Positions 33,350 through 42,491 of a DNA stretch of 64,000 bases are shown one piece after another. The first letter of the stretch is position 1; the number at the start of each line of letters is the position of its first letter. The notes beneath the pieces were generated by a model that did not search any database, was not told the origin of the DNA, and saw only the letters and a list, made by a program, of their open reading frames with translations. Source of the DNA: Smaragdicoccus niigatensis DSM 44881 = NBRC 103563. GTDB taxonomy: Bacteria > Actinomycetota > Actinomycetes > Mycobacteriales > Mycobacteriaceae. The position numbers and the translations under genes are program-made. The stretch is from NCBI RefSeq assembly GCF_000380645.1, contig NZ_AQXZ01000017.1, forward strand, positions 372,001 through 436,000, written 5' to 3'.

Positions 33350-33487
33350 CGCCATAGGCCCCGTGGACCGTTCGCGAACTGCGCCCGTCTATCCAGTTGC
33401 TACAGTAATACGCTAACTGTCTCTATGTCGTAAGCCGCGAGTGGGGAATTCAAGCCCTACAGAGCGCGCAAGAATCTAAGGCTTTCC
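33350..33487. promoter_or_regulatory. 138-bp gap, probable promoter region of the ligase/reductase/NTF2 operon
   Basis: Contains ACAGT-n9-ACTGT at 33402-33420, a weak inverted repeat, and is less GC-rich than the flanks. It separates the FprA unit from the operon that starts at 33488. No ribosome site beyond a weak AGGC is seen before the next ATG. Confidence 0.35.
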
Positions 33488-35101
33488 ATGAAGATCCCCA
33501 CCCGTCTGACGCGGCTCCGCGATGAGATCGCTGCCGTCGAGGTACTACGTCGTGCCGGAATAGTGCCGACGGATCCGCGCGCACTCGTGGCGGGCGGACG
33601 TGCGATTGTCCAACTGGGCCCATTGGGTGGATTACCGGCTTTCTGTGCCGCCGGTCACGGCGATCGAGTCGCCATTATCGATGACCGAGGGGAAGTGACG
33701 TTTGCCGAGTTTGCACGCCGCACGCATCAGCTTGCGTACGCCTTGCGTGCACAGCTGTCGCCGAGTCGCCCGGGTGTAGGGATCCTCTGCCGCAACCACA
33801 GCGAGTCGGTGATCGCACTCTTTGCCGCGAACGCTATCGGTGCGCGCGTCGTGCTCCTGAACTCCGACTTCAGCCGTCAGCAAGTAGCTGACGTCGCAGC
33901 TCGGGAACGTCTTGAATGTCTGCTCTACGACGAGGAGTTCGGTGCGGCTGCCGAAGGTTTCGCGGGAAAGCGCTGGTGTACGTGGTGGGCGGATGTCGAG
34001 CCGTTGCACTCCACGAAGCGCCTGCGTGCCGCGTATCCCAGCACGCTGCCGCCGCGGCCGGCTCAGCGGGCGGCGTTGGTGATCCTCACCAGTGGATCGA
34101 CTGGTACCCCGAAGGGCGCGCCTCGCGACAACATGAATACCGCGCTGCTGCCAGCCGGCCTGCTTCGCAAGATACCGCTGCGACCGAACGATCGAATCCT
34201 GCTTTCCGCGCCGATCTTCCACGGCTGGGGCCTGTCGATTGCCACCCTTGCACTGGTCTTGGGCGCGACGCTCGTGCTTCATCGCCGGTTCGATCCCGCC
34301 CGCGCGGTCCGTGATCTCGAAGCCCACGAGTGCACCGTGTTCATCGCGGTACCCACCATGCTTCGTCGGGTGCTCGCCCTCGAAGAAGAGGTGGCACGCG
34401 CCGATCTGCGTGCGCTGCGCATCGTCGCCAGCGGCGGTGCACGGCTCGATCCGTCCGTCGTCAGCGGTGTCACCGACGCCTTCGGGCAGGTTCTGCACAA
34501 TCTGTACGGCTCAACTGAAGCCGCGTACATCACCATCGCGACACCCGAGGATCTGGCGGTGTCTCCCGACAGCGCCGGTCGGCCCACGCCGGGCACAACT
34601 GTGCGAATTCTCGACGGTGACGACAAACCCGTTGCAGTCGGGGCGACCGGGCGCATTCTTGTTCGCACACCGACGCAGATCGACAAATACACCGACGGAA
34701 CCGCGAAGAGCCGCGCCGATGGTTTCCTCGACACCGGCGACGTCGGCCACCTCGACGCCGCAGGGGCGTTGCATGTGACGGGTCGCTCCGACGGCATGAT
34801 CGTCTCGGGTGGAGAAAACGTCTTCCCCGAAGAAGTCGAACAGGCGTTGCTCGCCCATCCGCACATCGCGGACGCTGCCGTGACTCCCGTCAATGACCCT
34901 GACTTCGGCCAGCGTCTTCGCGCCTACATCGTGCCGGCAGACGACTCTCTCGCCGTCGATGACGTCCGTGAGTATCTGGGCGCCCGACTGTCCAGATCAC
35001 GGATGCCGAGGGACGTCATTTTCGTTCCCGACTTGCCGCGCGGTTCATCGGGGAAGGTGCTCCGGCGCACCCTCGATGCCCTTCAGGAGGCCCAGCCGTG
35101 A
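33488..35101 (+). CDS. Acyl-CoA synthetase (AMP-forming, FadD-type)
   Basis: 537 aa ANL-superfamily ligase. P-loop VILTSGSTGTPKGAPRDN (about residues 198-215), NLYGSTEAAYI, DTGDVGHLDAAGALHVTGRSDGMIVSGGENVFPEEVE and a C-terminal catalytic lysine in GSSGKVLRR. Converts a carboxylic acid to its CoA thioester; the substrate is not predictable. GTGA overlap with the reductase gene downstream. Confidence 0.9.
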   Translation: MKIPTRLTRLRDEIAAVEVLRRAGIVPTDPRALVAGGRAIVQLGPLGGLPAFCAAGHGDRVAIIDDRGEVTFAEFARRTHQLAYALRAQLSPSRPGVGILCRNHSESVIALFAANAIGARVVLLNSDFSRQQVADVAARERLECLLYDEEFGAAAEGFAGKRWCTWWADVEPLHSTKRLRAAYPSTLPPRPAQRAALVILTSGSTGTPKGAPRDNMNTALLPAGLLRKIPLRPNDRILLSAPIFHGWGLSIATLALVLGATLVLHRRFDPARAVRDLEAHECTVFIAVPTMLRRVLALEEEVARADLRALRIVASGGARLDPSVVSGVTDAFGQVLHNLYGSTEAAYITIATPEDLAVSPDSAGRPTPGTTVRILDGDDKPVAVGATGRILVRTPTQIDKYTDGTAKSRADGFLDTGDVGHLDAAGALHVTGRSDGMIVSGGENVFPEEVEQALLAHPHIADAAVTPVNDPDFGQRLRAYIVPADDSLAVDDVREYLGARLSRSRMPRDVIFVPDLPRGSSGKVLRRTLDALQEAQP

Positions 35102-36309
35102 GCGACATTCTGATTGTCGGCGCCTCCGTGGCCGGCGTACGCACCGCGCAGGCGTTGCGTACGTCGGGATGCCAGGCCTCTATCACGATGCTGAGCGAGG
35201 AAACCGAACTTCCGTACGACAAGCCACCGTTGTCGAAGGAGATGCTTGCGGAGAGCAGCCCGGGTACGGCGGTTCCGCTGCTGTCTTCAGATGAGGTGAG
35301 CGCGCTCGAGATTGACCTGCATATCGCTACTCGCGCTGTGCGACTCGACCCGGACCGCCGGGTCGTTCATACTGCGGACGGCCGAGAATTCGGCTATTCC
35401 ACGCTGGTGATCGCCACCGGCGTCCGGCCGCGCACGTTGCCCGGCACAGATGGACTCGCGGGTGTCTATACGCTCCGGCAGGCGGAGGACGCCCGGGAAT
35501 TACGCGCCGAATTGCCTCGGGCAAAACAGGTCGTCGTGATCGGAGCCGGGTTCATCGGCGCCGAGTTCGCCTCGGCAGCAGTGAAATACGGCGCCTCGGT
35601 GACGATTGTGGAGGCGCAGGCGACGCCGCTCGCGCACATTCTTGGGGAAGGCGTCGGCCGTCAACTAGCCGGGCTGCACGCCCTCAACGGTGTAACGGTG
35701 CTTGCCGGCGAACAGGTTTCCGGGTTCCTCGGCACGGACCGAGTGACCGGCGTCGAGCTGGCCAGCGGACGTACCCTGCCCGCCGACCTGGTTGTCATTG
35801 GCATCGGGACTCAAACAAACTCGGAATGGCTCGCGGACTCCGGAGTGCCCATCAGCAACGGTGTCGAATGCGACGAGAACCTGCGGGTACCTGGGTTCCC
35901 GGAGATCTTCGCGGCGGGCGACATCGCGCTACGACAGCATCCGATCTACCAGACACCAGTCCGAATCGAGCACTGGACCAATGCGGGTGAACACGGTGGG
36001 ATCGTTGCGGCCGCCATCATGGGTGCGCCCTCTCCGACTTCACAGCCCCCGTATGTCTGGTCCGATCAGTACGGGCGCCGAATTCAGATCATCGGACGCC
36101 CATCGCTCGGCCACGTGGCGGTGACCCGTGGAAGCGCAGATGAGCCTGGCTTCCTCGCGGTCTACGCAAACGCGGAGGGTATTTGCGTCGGTGCGGTCAT
36201 CCTCGACGATCCACGAATGATGCTGCGGTGCCGAAAGGCCATCGTCACTGGGCAAAAGGCAGCAGATCTAGACATCCCGACCCTTCACCGAGAGGCCTTC
36301 GCGAAATGA
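35098..36309 (+). CDS. FAD-dependent ferredoxin reductase (rhodocoxin/putidaredoxin reductase-like)
   Basis: 403 aa, GTG start. FAD motif ILIVGASVAGVRTAQALR, TELPYDKPPLSKEML (typical of Rieske/P450 ferredoxin reductases), NADH motif VVIGAGFIGAEFASAAVKYG, and GIFAAGDIA-type sequence EIFAAGDIALRQH. It provides electrons to a ferredoxin. Together with FprA and the 2Fe-2S fused reductase at 11559, it is the third reductase in this region that could serve P450s. ATGA overlap with the next gene. Confidence 0.9.
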   Translation: MSDILIVGASVAGVRTAQALRTSGCQASITMLSEETELPYDKPPLSKEMLAESSPGTAVPLLSSDEVSALEIDLHIATRAVRLDPDRRVVHTADGREFGYSTLVIATGVRPRTLPGTDGLAGVYTLRQAEDARELRAELPRAKQVVVIGAGFIGAEFASAAVKYGASVTIVEAQATPLAHILGEGVGRQLAGLHALNGVTVLAGEQVSGFLGTDRVTGVELASGRTLPADLVVIGIGTQTNSEWLADSGVPISNGVECDENLRVPGFPEIFAAGDIALRQHPIYQTPVRIEHWTNAGEHGGIVAAAIMGAPSPTSQPPYVWSDQYGRRIQIIGRPSLGHVAVTRGSADEPGFLAVYANAEGICVGAVILDDPRMMLRCRKAIVTGQKAADLDIPTLHREAFAK

Positions 36310-36653
36310 CTACCGAAGAAACCCGTGCAGTTCTGGAGCGTCATCTGAAGGCCTGGCGTGCCGGCGATGTCGACGGCGTTATGGCTGACTGGGCCGAGGA
36401 CGGTGTGCTGATCAACGGCGCCGGAGTTTTCGTCGGCAAGGACGCGATCCGAGGGTTCTATCCGGCCGTGTTCGAGCAGTACTACCCGGCGGACGTACGA
36501 GCGAGCGTCGACCTGAGCAACGTCAAGGTCGAAGGTGACGTCGCGTTCTGCGAATGGAGCGGCGGTATCTCGAAGTATGCGGCGGACACCATCGTCGTTC
36601 GCGATGGCAAGAAGGTCGTGCATTCGTTTGCCGCGACCTACGACTCGGCGTAA
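36306..36653 (+). CDS. SnoaL/NTF2-like protein
   Basis: 115 aa from the ATG at 36306 overlapping the reductase stop by ATGA. NTF2-like cone fold, SnoaL-like: ETRAVLERHLKAWRAGDVDGVMADWAEDGVLINGAGVFVGKDAIRGF. Such proteins are small isomerases, hydrolases or dehydratases, or have no known activity. Tight coupling to the ligase and reductase suggests a role in the same pathway. Confidence 0.85.
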   Translation: MTTEETRAVLERHLKAWRAGDVDGVMADWAEDGVLINGAGVFVGKDAIRGFYPAVFEQYYPADVRASVDLSNVKVEGDVAFCEWSGGISKYAADTIVVRDGKKVVHSFAATYDSA

Positions 36654-36734
36654 GCCGCGGCAAACCGGGTTTCAGGCCGGCATCGCCGAAGGAACTCTCT
36701 TCGATTACCTGAACACCCCGTCGACCCGGTCGTT

Positions 36735-37364
36735 TCATTGGCGGTTGCGGGCGGACAGCAGCGGCGCGATGTAAGTCCGCGCGAAGCGGCGGATAGCGTC
36801 GAGATCGTGCAAGTCCAGGTAACTGTCCGGCGTCATGAGAAGCGACATCCCGGTCCGGGTCACCATCTCCGCCACGCCGTCGAGATCGACGTCTTCCGGG
36901 AGGTCGCTAGCAACGCGAAGTTGCGCGGCGAAGAACATTCGGCAGGCCGCGATCGTTGCTCCGCCGTTCGTGGTGAGGTACGGGAGCGCTGTCTCGGGTT
37001 CGCTCTGGACAACTCGGATGGCCAAAGGCTCGGTGCGGATGGTGTGTAGTGCGAGCGCGAAGCCCTCCACCAGGCGTTCTTCTATCGTTGGCAGGTCTTT
37101 CACTGCACTGCCGATACGGGTGAAGTATCGGCCGAGCCACGCGATTGCGGCCGCTGTGACGACTTCGTCCTTGTTCTTGAAATAGCGATAGACCGTCACA
37201 CGGTGCACGCCCGCGCGACGCGCGATGTCCTCGACGTTGACGCGACGGATTCCGTACTCGGTGAATTCTTCGATCGCTGCTTCGATGACTCGCGACTCGA
37301 CGCCAGCGGACACGGACTGGTCGTTGGGTGCTGAGCTGTGCGCGGATATCACTACGAGATTCAC
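36735..37364 (-). CDS. TetR family transcriptional regulator
   Basis: 209 aa, GTG start with GAAGGG upstream. HTH segment FTEYGIRRVNVEDIARRAGVHRVTVYRYFKNKDEVV at about residues 34-69. It is similar to the TetR at 47825-48442 (FTEFGLRRVSVDDIAGRAGVHRTTIYRYFKTKQE). The two flank the ten-gene (-) operon, so one or both likely control it. Convergent with the NTF2-like gene. Confidence 0.88.
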   Translation of the reverse strand: MNLVVISAHSSAPNDQSVSAGVESRVIEAAIEEFTEYGIRRVNVEDIARRAGVHRVTVYRYFKNKDEVVTAAAIAWLGRYFTRIGSAVKDLPTIEERLVEGFALALHTIRTEPLAIRVVQSEPETALPYLTTNGGATIAACRMFFAAQLRVASDLPEDVDLDGVAEMVTRTGMSLLMTPDSYLDLHDLDAIRRFARTYIAPLLSARNRQ

Positions 37365-37461
37365 CGCCCTTCACTGCGAGGCCGGAATGTGCCACACCTT
37401 GATGAAGCCGAGTGGTGAATGCAATTGGTGCTTGGAGTCGCCGGGCGAAGACAATTGATAC

Positions 37462-37483
37462 TCAGGTGGTGCGACCCACCTGA
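37462..37483. terminator. Hairpin at the end of the ten-gene operon
   Basis: Inverted repeat TCAGGTGG-n6-CCACCTGA, 8 bp stem, located 7 nt beyond the stop of the last SDR gene (37491, - strand). Acts most probably as terminator of the operon; only a short mixed T-tract follows on the - strand. Confidence 0.5.
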
Positions 37484-37490
37484 CCAATCG

Positions 37491-38234
37491 TCAGGCGCGC
37501 CAGAGTTCACTGCCCGCTCGCGAGATGACGATGTTGGGGACAACGGCATTCGACGAAAGTCGAGTGATCGCCATCGCCATTTCCGCGATGTCGCCGGTCG
37601 TGAGCATCGCCGCCTGGTCGAGTTGTGAGCGTTTCCAGGCGGTCATGTCGGTGTCGACGTAGCCGGGGGAGATGGCGGTCGCGGCGACTCCCGCGGACGA
37701 CTCCTCGAGGGACAGCGTCTCGCACAGCGAGATCAGTGCGGCTTTGGTCGCCCCGTAGGCAGCGAGGCCCGCCTCGCCGGCGACTCCGGCCATGGATGCG
37801 AGTGCAATGACCTTCGCGCCCCGCCCTGGTTCGAGCGCGGCTGACTTCCGGAGCTGCGGCAGCGTTTCCTGAAGTAGTGCGATCGGAGCGCGCAGATTGA
37901 CGTTGAGCATCAGCTCGAGCGTCTTTTTCGACATCGTCGCCACCGGTCCGGCAGTACCGAGCCCCGCGGCCAGAACGAGGACGTCGAGGCGTTCGAACCT
38001 CTCCGCATGTGCTGCGCCCAGGGCTCGAACCTGGTCCTCGTCGGTCATGTCCGCGACGACCGTATGGACCTCTACGCCATGGACTTTGCGCAAGCGCTGT
38101 GCGGCGTCAAGCAGCGCGGCTTCCTGCCGAGCCGCGATGGTGAGCGAATAGCCTTCAGCCGCAAGACGTTCAGCGATCGCCCCGCCAATGCCCCGGGACC
38201 CGCCCGTGACGAGTGCCGTTCTCGGGTTCGTCAT
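37491..38234 (-). CDS. SDR family oxidoreductase
   Basis: 247 aa from the ATG at 38234 (ATGA overlap with the kinase gene). TGGSRGIG cofactor motif, LAAG in place of the usual NNAG, ALASMAGVAGEAGLAAYGATKAAL with S and Y-x3-K. A 3-oxoacyl or hydroxyacyl dehydrogenase type. Last gene of the ten-gene operon. After the predicted 4-to-3-hydroxyacyl conversion by its two neighbours, it could oxidise the 3-hydroxyacyl-CoA; this is inference. Confidence 0.88.
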   Translation of the reverse strand: MTNPRTALVTGGSRGIGGAIAERLAAEGYSLTIAARQEAALLDAAQRLRKVHGVEVHTVVADMTDEDQVRALGAAHAERFERLDVLVLAAGLGTAGPVATMSKKTLELMLNVNLRAPIALLQETLPQLRKSAALEPGRGAKVIALASMAGVAGEAGLAAYGATKAALISLCETLSLEESSAGVAATAISPGYVDTDMTAWKRSQLDQAAMLTTGDIAEMAMAITRLSSNAVVPNIVISRAGSELWRA

Positions 38235-39250
38235 GCGAGCGTCTCGAGTCCGCGGTCGAGCAGCAGCGGAACCGCCGAGCCTAAGGTGTCGAATCCCGAA
38301 CCGATCGTCTTCCCGGCGAGGAAGCGCTGGTGGATGCCTTCGGCGATGACGGCGAGCTTGAAGTAGCCCAGTGCCCGGTAGAACGCCAGGTTGTCCAGCG
38401 AGCGACCCGTGACGGCGGCGTACCGGTCGGCGATCTCGTCTCCGCTGAGGAAACCCGGATTCGCACTCGGCGCATGCCGAACACCGAGCACTGGTTCGCT
38501 GCTCGGATCCCAATAGACCTGCAGCAGGCCGACATCGGCGAGCGGGTCGCCAAGGGTCGCCATCTCCCAGTCGACGATCGCGGCGATCCGCCCGAAGTCC
38601 GTCGGGTCGATGATCGTGTTGTCCAGGCGGTAGTCGCCGTGGACGATGGTCGACCCGGACTGTTCCGGCATGGCCTTTTCGAGTGCTTCACGAAGCTGAT
38701 CGAGGGTGTCGAGTTCGCGGGTGGCCACCCGATCCCATTGACCGCGCCAACGCTTGACCTGACGTCCCAGATAGCCTGCGGGCCTGCCGAATTCACCGAG
38801 ACCGACCTCGGCGTACGGCACTGCGTGCAGCTGCGCGAGCGCGTCGACCAGGGCGAGAGAGCAGTCGCGCGCCTCCGCCGTGGTCAGCTTTTCGGTGTCA
38901 TTGCCGTCCTGCAATGACCGGCCGGCGACGAACGCGACGACCGCGAACGGCACGCCGATCACCGACTCGTCCTCGCACAACACGACCGCCTCGGCGGCGG
39001 GCACGTCGGTCTGGTTGAGCGCCTTGACGATTCGGAACTCGCGGGACATGTCGTGTGCGGTGGGCGTCAGCGGGCCCAACGGCGGACGGCGCAGTACCCA
39101 GTCGTGCACGCCGTCGCCGAGTCGGTACGTGAGGTTCGACTTGCCGCCTGCCATCAGCGACGCTTCGAGCGGCCCCGCCAGGTCCGGCACGTTCGTTTCG
39201 AAGAATCGTTGCAGGGCAACAAGATCCAACCCTGCAATCGTGGCGGTCAC
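38231..39250 (-). CDS. APH-fold phosphotransferase (ACAD10/11 N-domain and LvaA-like kinase)
   Basis: 339 aa, GTG start. Aminoglycoside-phosphotransferase fold with the catalytic motif HGDYRLDN (D206, N211) and the metal-binding VDWE (D227); N-terminal GGKSNLTYRL is the glycine-loop segment. Fused to an acyl-CoA dehydrogenase in human ACAD10/ACAD11. Separate homologues (LvaA) act with a dehydrogenase-like partner in the Pseudomonas levulinate pathway, where a 4-hydroxyacyl-CoA is phosphorylated. Here the partner dehydrogenase overlaps it by GTGA, so the same chemistry is likely. Confidence 0.87.
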   Translation of the reverse strand: MTATIAGLDLVALQRFFETNVPDLAGPLEASLMAGGKSNLTYRLGDGVHDWVLRRPPLGPLTPTAHDMSREFRIVKALNQTDVPAAEAVVLCEDESVIGVPFAVVAFVAGRSLQDGNDTEKLTTAEARDCSLALVDALAQLHAVPYAEVGLGEFGRPAGYLGRQVKRWRGQWDRVATRELDTLDQLREALEKAMPEQSGSTIVHGDYRLDNTIIDPTDFGRIAAIVDWEMATLGDPLADVGLLQVYWDPSSEPVLGVRHAPSANPGFLSGDEIADRYAAVTGRSLDNLAFYRALGYFKLAVIAEGIHQRFLAGKTIGSGFDTLGSAVPLLLDRGLETLA

Positions 39251-40443
39251 GCTTTCCCCTTCTCGATGTTGCGCAGTACGCGACGGGCAATCGCCCAGCG
39301 GTGCGTCTCGGACGGGCCGTCATAGATCCGGAACGGACGAACCTCCGCATAGAGGCGAGCCAGCGGGGCATCCCCGGAAACTCCGAGCGACCCGCAGATC
39401 TGCAGCGACCGGTCGACGACGCGGTTGACCGCTTCGGCGACGAAGGTCTTCGTGATCGAAGTGATCTGTGCCGACGGATTTCCGGTGTCCAGGTCCCAGC
39501 AGGCCTTGAGGATCAGCGCGCGGCTCGCTTCGATGTCGATCTCGTTATCGGCGACCAGTTGCTGGATCATGCCGAGGTCGCCGAGTTTGGCGCCGAACGC
39601 TTTTCGGGTGTTCGCCCGGTCCGCGGCGATATCCGCCGCGCGGCGTGCGGTACCCAGCCAGCGCATGCAGTGCGTCATGCGGGCGGGTCCGAGGCGCACC
39701 TGGGCGTACTCGAAGCCCTTGTCGACCTCTCCGAGGACGGCGTCGTCGCCCACTTCGAGGTTCTCGAAGACGATCTCCGAGTGCCCGCCGAACATGCTGA
39801 TATCGAGGGTCTCGATGTCACGCTGGATGTTGAATCCCGGGGTGTTCGTGTCCGCCAGGAACATCGTGGCACCGCCGCGCGAACCGGGCTCACCGCTGGT
39901 ACGCGCCATGATGATCGAGAAGGCAGCCCCGGTGGCGCCGGTGATGAACCACTTGTGGCCGTTGATCACCCAGCCGTTGGAGGTCTTCGTCGCGGTGGTC
40001 GCCAGCGCCGTCGGGTCGGAACCGGCTCCGGGAGCAGGCTCGGTCATCGCAAAACAGGATCGGGTGTCGCCGGTCGCCAACGGTCGAAGGAACTTCTCCT
40101 TCTGCGCTTCGGTCGCGACGATCTCGAGCAGATGCATGTTGCCTTCGTCCGGCGCCGCGCAGTTCAGCGCGAGCGGTCCGAACAACGAGTAGCCGGCCGC
40201 CTCGAACACCGGCGCACGGTCGCGCATGTTGAGACCGAGACCGCCGTACTCGGTGCTGACGTGCGGAGCGAAGACGCCCGCTACCTGGGCCACGCTTTGC
40301 AACTGCTTGCGCAGTGCATCGGGCGCATCGTGCGCAGAGCCGCGGTATTCGTTCTCCACGGGAATGATGTGTTCGCGCACAAGTGCTTTCGTGCGCTCGA
40401 CGGTCTCGGTGACAGAGCCGTCGAACTCGAAGTCGATAGCCAC
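39247..40443 (-). CDS. Acyl-CoA dehydrogenase, ACAD10/11-like
   Basis: 398 aa from the GTG at 40443, 2 nt after the thiolase stop. Flavin motifs MTEPAPGAGSDPTAL and WVINGHKWFITGA. The C-terminal catalytic position reads RIYDGPSETHR with D375 where ordinary dehydrogenases have Glu, as in the ACAD10/11 and LvaC-like group. With the kinase downstream it probably turns a 4-phosphoacyl-CoA into an enoyl-CoA or 3-hydroxyacyl-CoA. The extra PG in EPAPGAGSD is also characteristic of this subgroup. Confidence 0.9.
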   Translation of the reverse strand: MAIDFEFDGSVTETVERTKALVREHIIPVENEYRGSAHDAPDALRKQLQSVAQVAGVFAPHVSTEYGGLGLNMRDRAPVFEAAGYSLFGPLALNCAAPDEGNMHLLEIVATEAQKEKFLRPLATGDTRSCFAMTEPAPGAGSDPTALATTATKTSNGWVINGHKWFITGATGAAFSIIMARTSGEPGSRGGATMFLADTNTPGFNIQRDIETLDISMFGGHSEIVFENLEVGDDAVLGEVDKGFEYAQVRLGPARMTHCMRWLGTARRAADIAADRANTRKAFGAKLGDLGMIQQLVADNEIDIEASRALILKACWDLDTGNPSAQITSITKTFVAEAVNRVVDRSLQICGSLGVSGDAPLARLYAEVRPFRIYDGPSETHRWAIARRVLRNIEKGKA

Positions 40444-40445
40444 GC

Positions 40446-41639
40446 TCAGATCCGTTCGATGATGGTCGCGTTGGCGAGGCCGCCGGCCTCGCACATCGTC
40501 TGCAGCGCGTAGCGCCCGCCGGTCTGCTCGAGGTGGTTCACCATCGTCGCGAGAATGCGGGTGCCCGACGCGCCAAGGGGGTGGCCGAGCGCGATCGCTC
40601 CGCCGCGCGGATTCAGCTTTGCCGGGTCGGCACCGAGTTCGTGCTGCCACACCAGCGGGACCGGTGCGAATGCCTCGTTGACCTCGAAAGCGTCGATGTC
40701 ATCGATCGACAGATTCACGCGTGCCAGCGCCTTCCGGGTCGCCGGGATGACCGCCGTCAGCATGAGCAACGGGTCGTCGCCGACGACCGAGAATGAATGG
40801 AAACGCGCCCGCGGGGTGAGCCCCAGTGCAAGCGCCTTCTCCTCGCTCATGATCAACGCCGCCGATGCGCCGTCGGACAGGGGAGAGGAATTGCCCGGGG
40901 TGATCGACCAGTCGATCTCCGGGAAACGTGCCTTCATCTCCGGATCGGTGAACGCCGGCTTCAGACCAGCCAGCCCGGCTGCAGTGGTTGATGCACGGAC
41001 TGTCTCGTCTCGGTCATGCCGTATCGGTCGGCCATCAGCGTCGACGGTGTCCACGGCGACGATTTCGCGGCCGAATCCGCCGGCCGCTGCCGTTTCGGCG
41101 GCAAGTCGGTGAGAACGCGCTGCGAACTCATCGAGACTGTCCCGGTCCAGCTTCCAGCGTCCCGCGAGGATCTCGGCCGCTATGCCCTGCGACACCAAGC
41201 CGTCGGGGAAGCGGTGCGCGACCGGGCCCTGGTTGGCGTCCTTGCCCTGCGCGCTCGAGAACATCGGCACGCGGCTCATCGATTCAACACCGCACGCGAT
41301 GGCAACGTCGTACACACCGGACAGCACACCCTGCGCCGCGAAGTGTGCGGCTTGCTGGCTCGAACCACATTGCCGGTCAACGGTCGTGGCCGGGACGGAC
41401 TCGGGGAAGCCGGCGGCCAGGGCCGCGGTCCGGCTGATGTTGAAGGTCTGTTCACCACTCTGCGACACACAGCCGCCGATGACGTCGTCAACGAGTGCCG
41501 GATCGATGTCGTTGCGGGCGACGAGTTCAGCCAGCACGCCGGCGAGCAGAGTTGCCGGATGCACGTTCGACAACGCGCCGCCGGGCTTGCCTTTGCCGGT
41601 GGCGGTACGCACCACGTCGACGATTACCGCAGATCTCAT
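40446..41639 (-). CDS. Acetyl-CoA acyltransferase (thiolase)
   Basis: 397 aa from the ATG at 41639 (GGAG site); an ATG at 41654 overlapping the SDR stop as TGATG would add 5 residues. Active-site C91 (VDRQCGSSQQA), H353 (ALGHPLGASGTR) and C383 (MCEAGGLANATI). Cleaves 3-ketoacyl-CoA. Paralogue of the thiolase at 26893. Followed 2 nt later by the ACAD10/11-like gene. Confidence 0.92.
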   Translation of the reverse strand: MRSAVIVDVVRTATGKGKPGGALSNVHPATLLAGVLAELVARNDIDPALVDDVIGGCVSQSGEQTFNISRTAALAAGFPESVPATTVDRQCGSSQQAAHFAAQGVLSGVYDVAIACGVESMSRVPMFSSAQGKDANQGPVAHRFPDGLVSQGIAAEILAGRWKLDRDSLDEFAARSHRLAAETAAAGGFGREIVAVDTVDADGRPIRHDRDETVRASTTAAGLAGLKPAFTDPEMKARFPEIDWSITPGNSSPLSDGASAALIMSEEKALALGLTPRARFHSFSVVGDDPLLMLTAVIPATRKALARVNLSIDDIDAFEVNEAFAPVPLVWQHELGADPAKLNPRGGAIALGHPLGASGTRILATMVNHLEQTGGRYALQTMCEAGGLANATIIERI

Positions 41640-41653
41640 GTTCACTCCAGCCA

Positions 41654-42457
41654 TCAGCCAGCAATTCGCTTGTCGTAGGACGTGCGACCTTTGTGGTCGA
41701 CGTCGAGAAATACCCGGTCAGCGCCCGTCAACTTCGTCAGAAATTCGAGGACGAAACCAGGGACTAGCCGCTGCAGGGCAGCGAGGGGTTCGAGGTAACC
41801 GGGGACGAAGACCGTCGCGTGCTTGCGTGCGATCGCATTGGCGACGGCGTTCGCCACATCGGCGGGCTCCACGGTCGGAACTCCCTTGAGTCCCTTGGTT
41901 CCCGCAATGAGTTCGGTGTTGGTGAATGACGGGAGCACCGTCGTCACAGTGACGTTGTCCGCAGCGAACTCCTGCCGAACGGCCTCACTCATTCCGACGA
42001 CCGCGAATTTGGTGGCCGAGTAGACCACCCCGCCCGGCACGCCGCGCACCCCGGCAGTGGAGGCGACGTTGACGATGTGTCCGCCGCCGCGCGCCTTCAT
42101 CCTCGGCAGGACTGCACGCATGCCGTTCAGGGGACCGTGCAGGTTGATGTTGACGGCTCGTTGTGCGAGTGCCACGTCGTGTTCGAGGAACGGGCCGATC
42201 GGCATGATGCCGGCGTTGTTCACCAGGATGTCGATCGGACCGAGCGATGCTTCGACCTCGTCGATGAACCGCTCGAAACTCGCCGCGTCCGATACATCGA
42301 CATGGTGCCCGACGGCCCCCTCGATCTCGGTGGCGGCGGTGCGTGCCGACGCTACGTCGACGTCGCCGATGGCGACCCGCATGCCGTCGGCAGCCAACCG
42401 CTCGGCGATCGCACGCCCGATTCCCCGGCCGCCGCCGGTAATTGCTACAACAGTCAT
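41654..42457 (-). CDS. SDR family oxidoreductase (paralogue B)
   Basis: 267 aa from the ATG at 42457 with GGGAG; a GTG at 42466 is possible. TGGGRGIG, NNAG and VYSATKFAV. Very similar to the SDR at 12700-13533, including FTNTELIAGTKGLKGVPTVEPADVA and the C-terminal DRVFLDVDHKGR-YD-RI. Both lie in operons with a P450 and ferredoxin, so probably a dehydrogenase for the P450-made alcohol. Confidence 0.9.
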   Translation of the reverse strand: MTVVAITGGGRGIGRAIAERLAADGMRVAIGDVDVASARTAATEIEGAVGHHVDVSDAASFERFIDEVEASLGPIDILVNNAGIMPIGPFLEHDVALAQRAVNINLHGPLNGMRAVLPRMKARGGGHIVNVASTAGVRGVPGGVVYSATKFAVVGMSEAVRQEFAADNVTVTTVLPSFTNTELIAGTKGLKGVPTVEPADVANAVANAIARKHATVFVPGYLEPLAALQRLVPGFVLEFLTKLTGADRVFLDVDHKGRTSYDKRIAG

Positions 42458-42491
42458 TCCGCACACTCCCTTGTGGCGATAGAAGTTCGGC

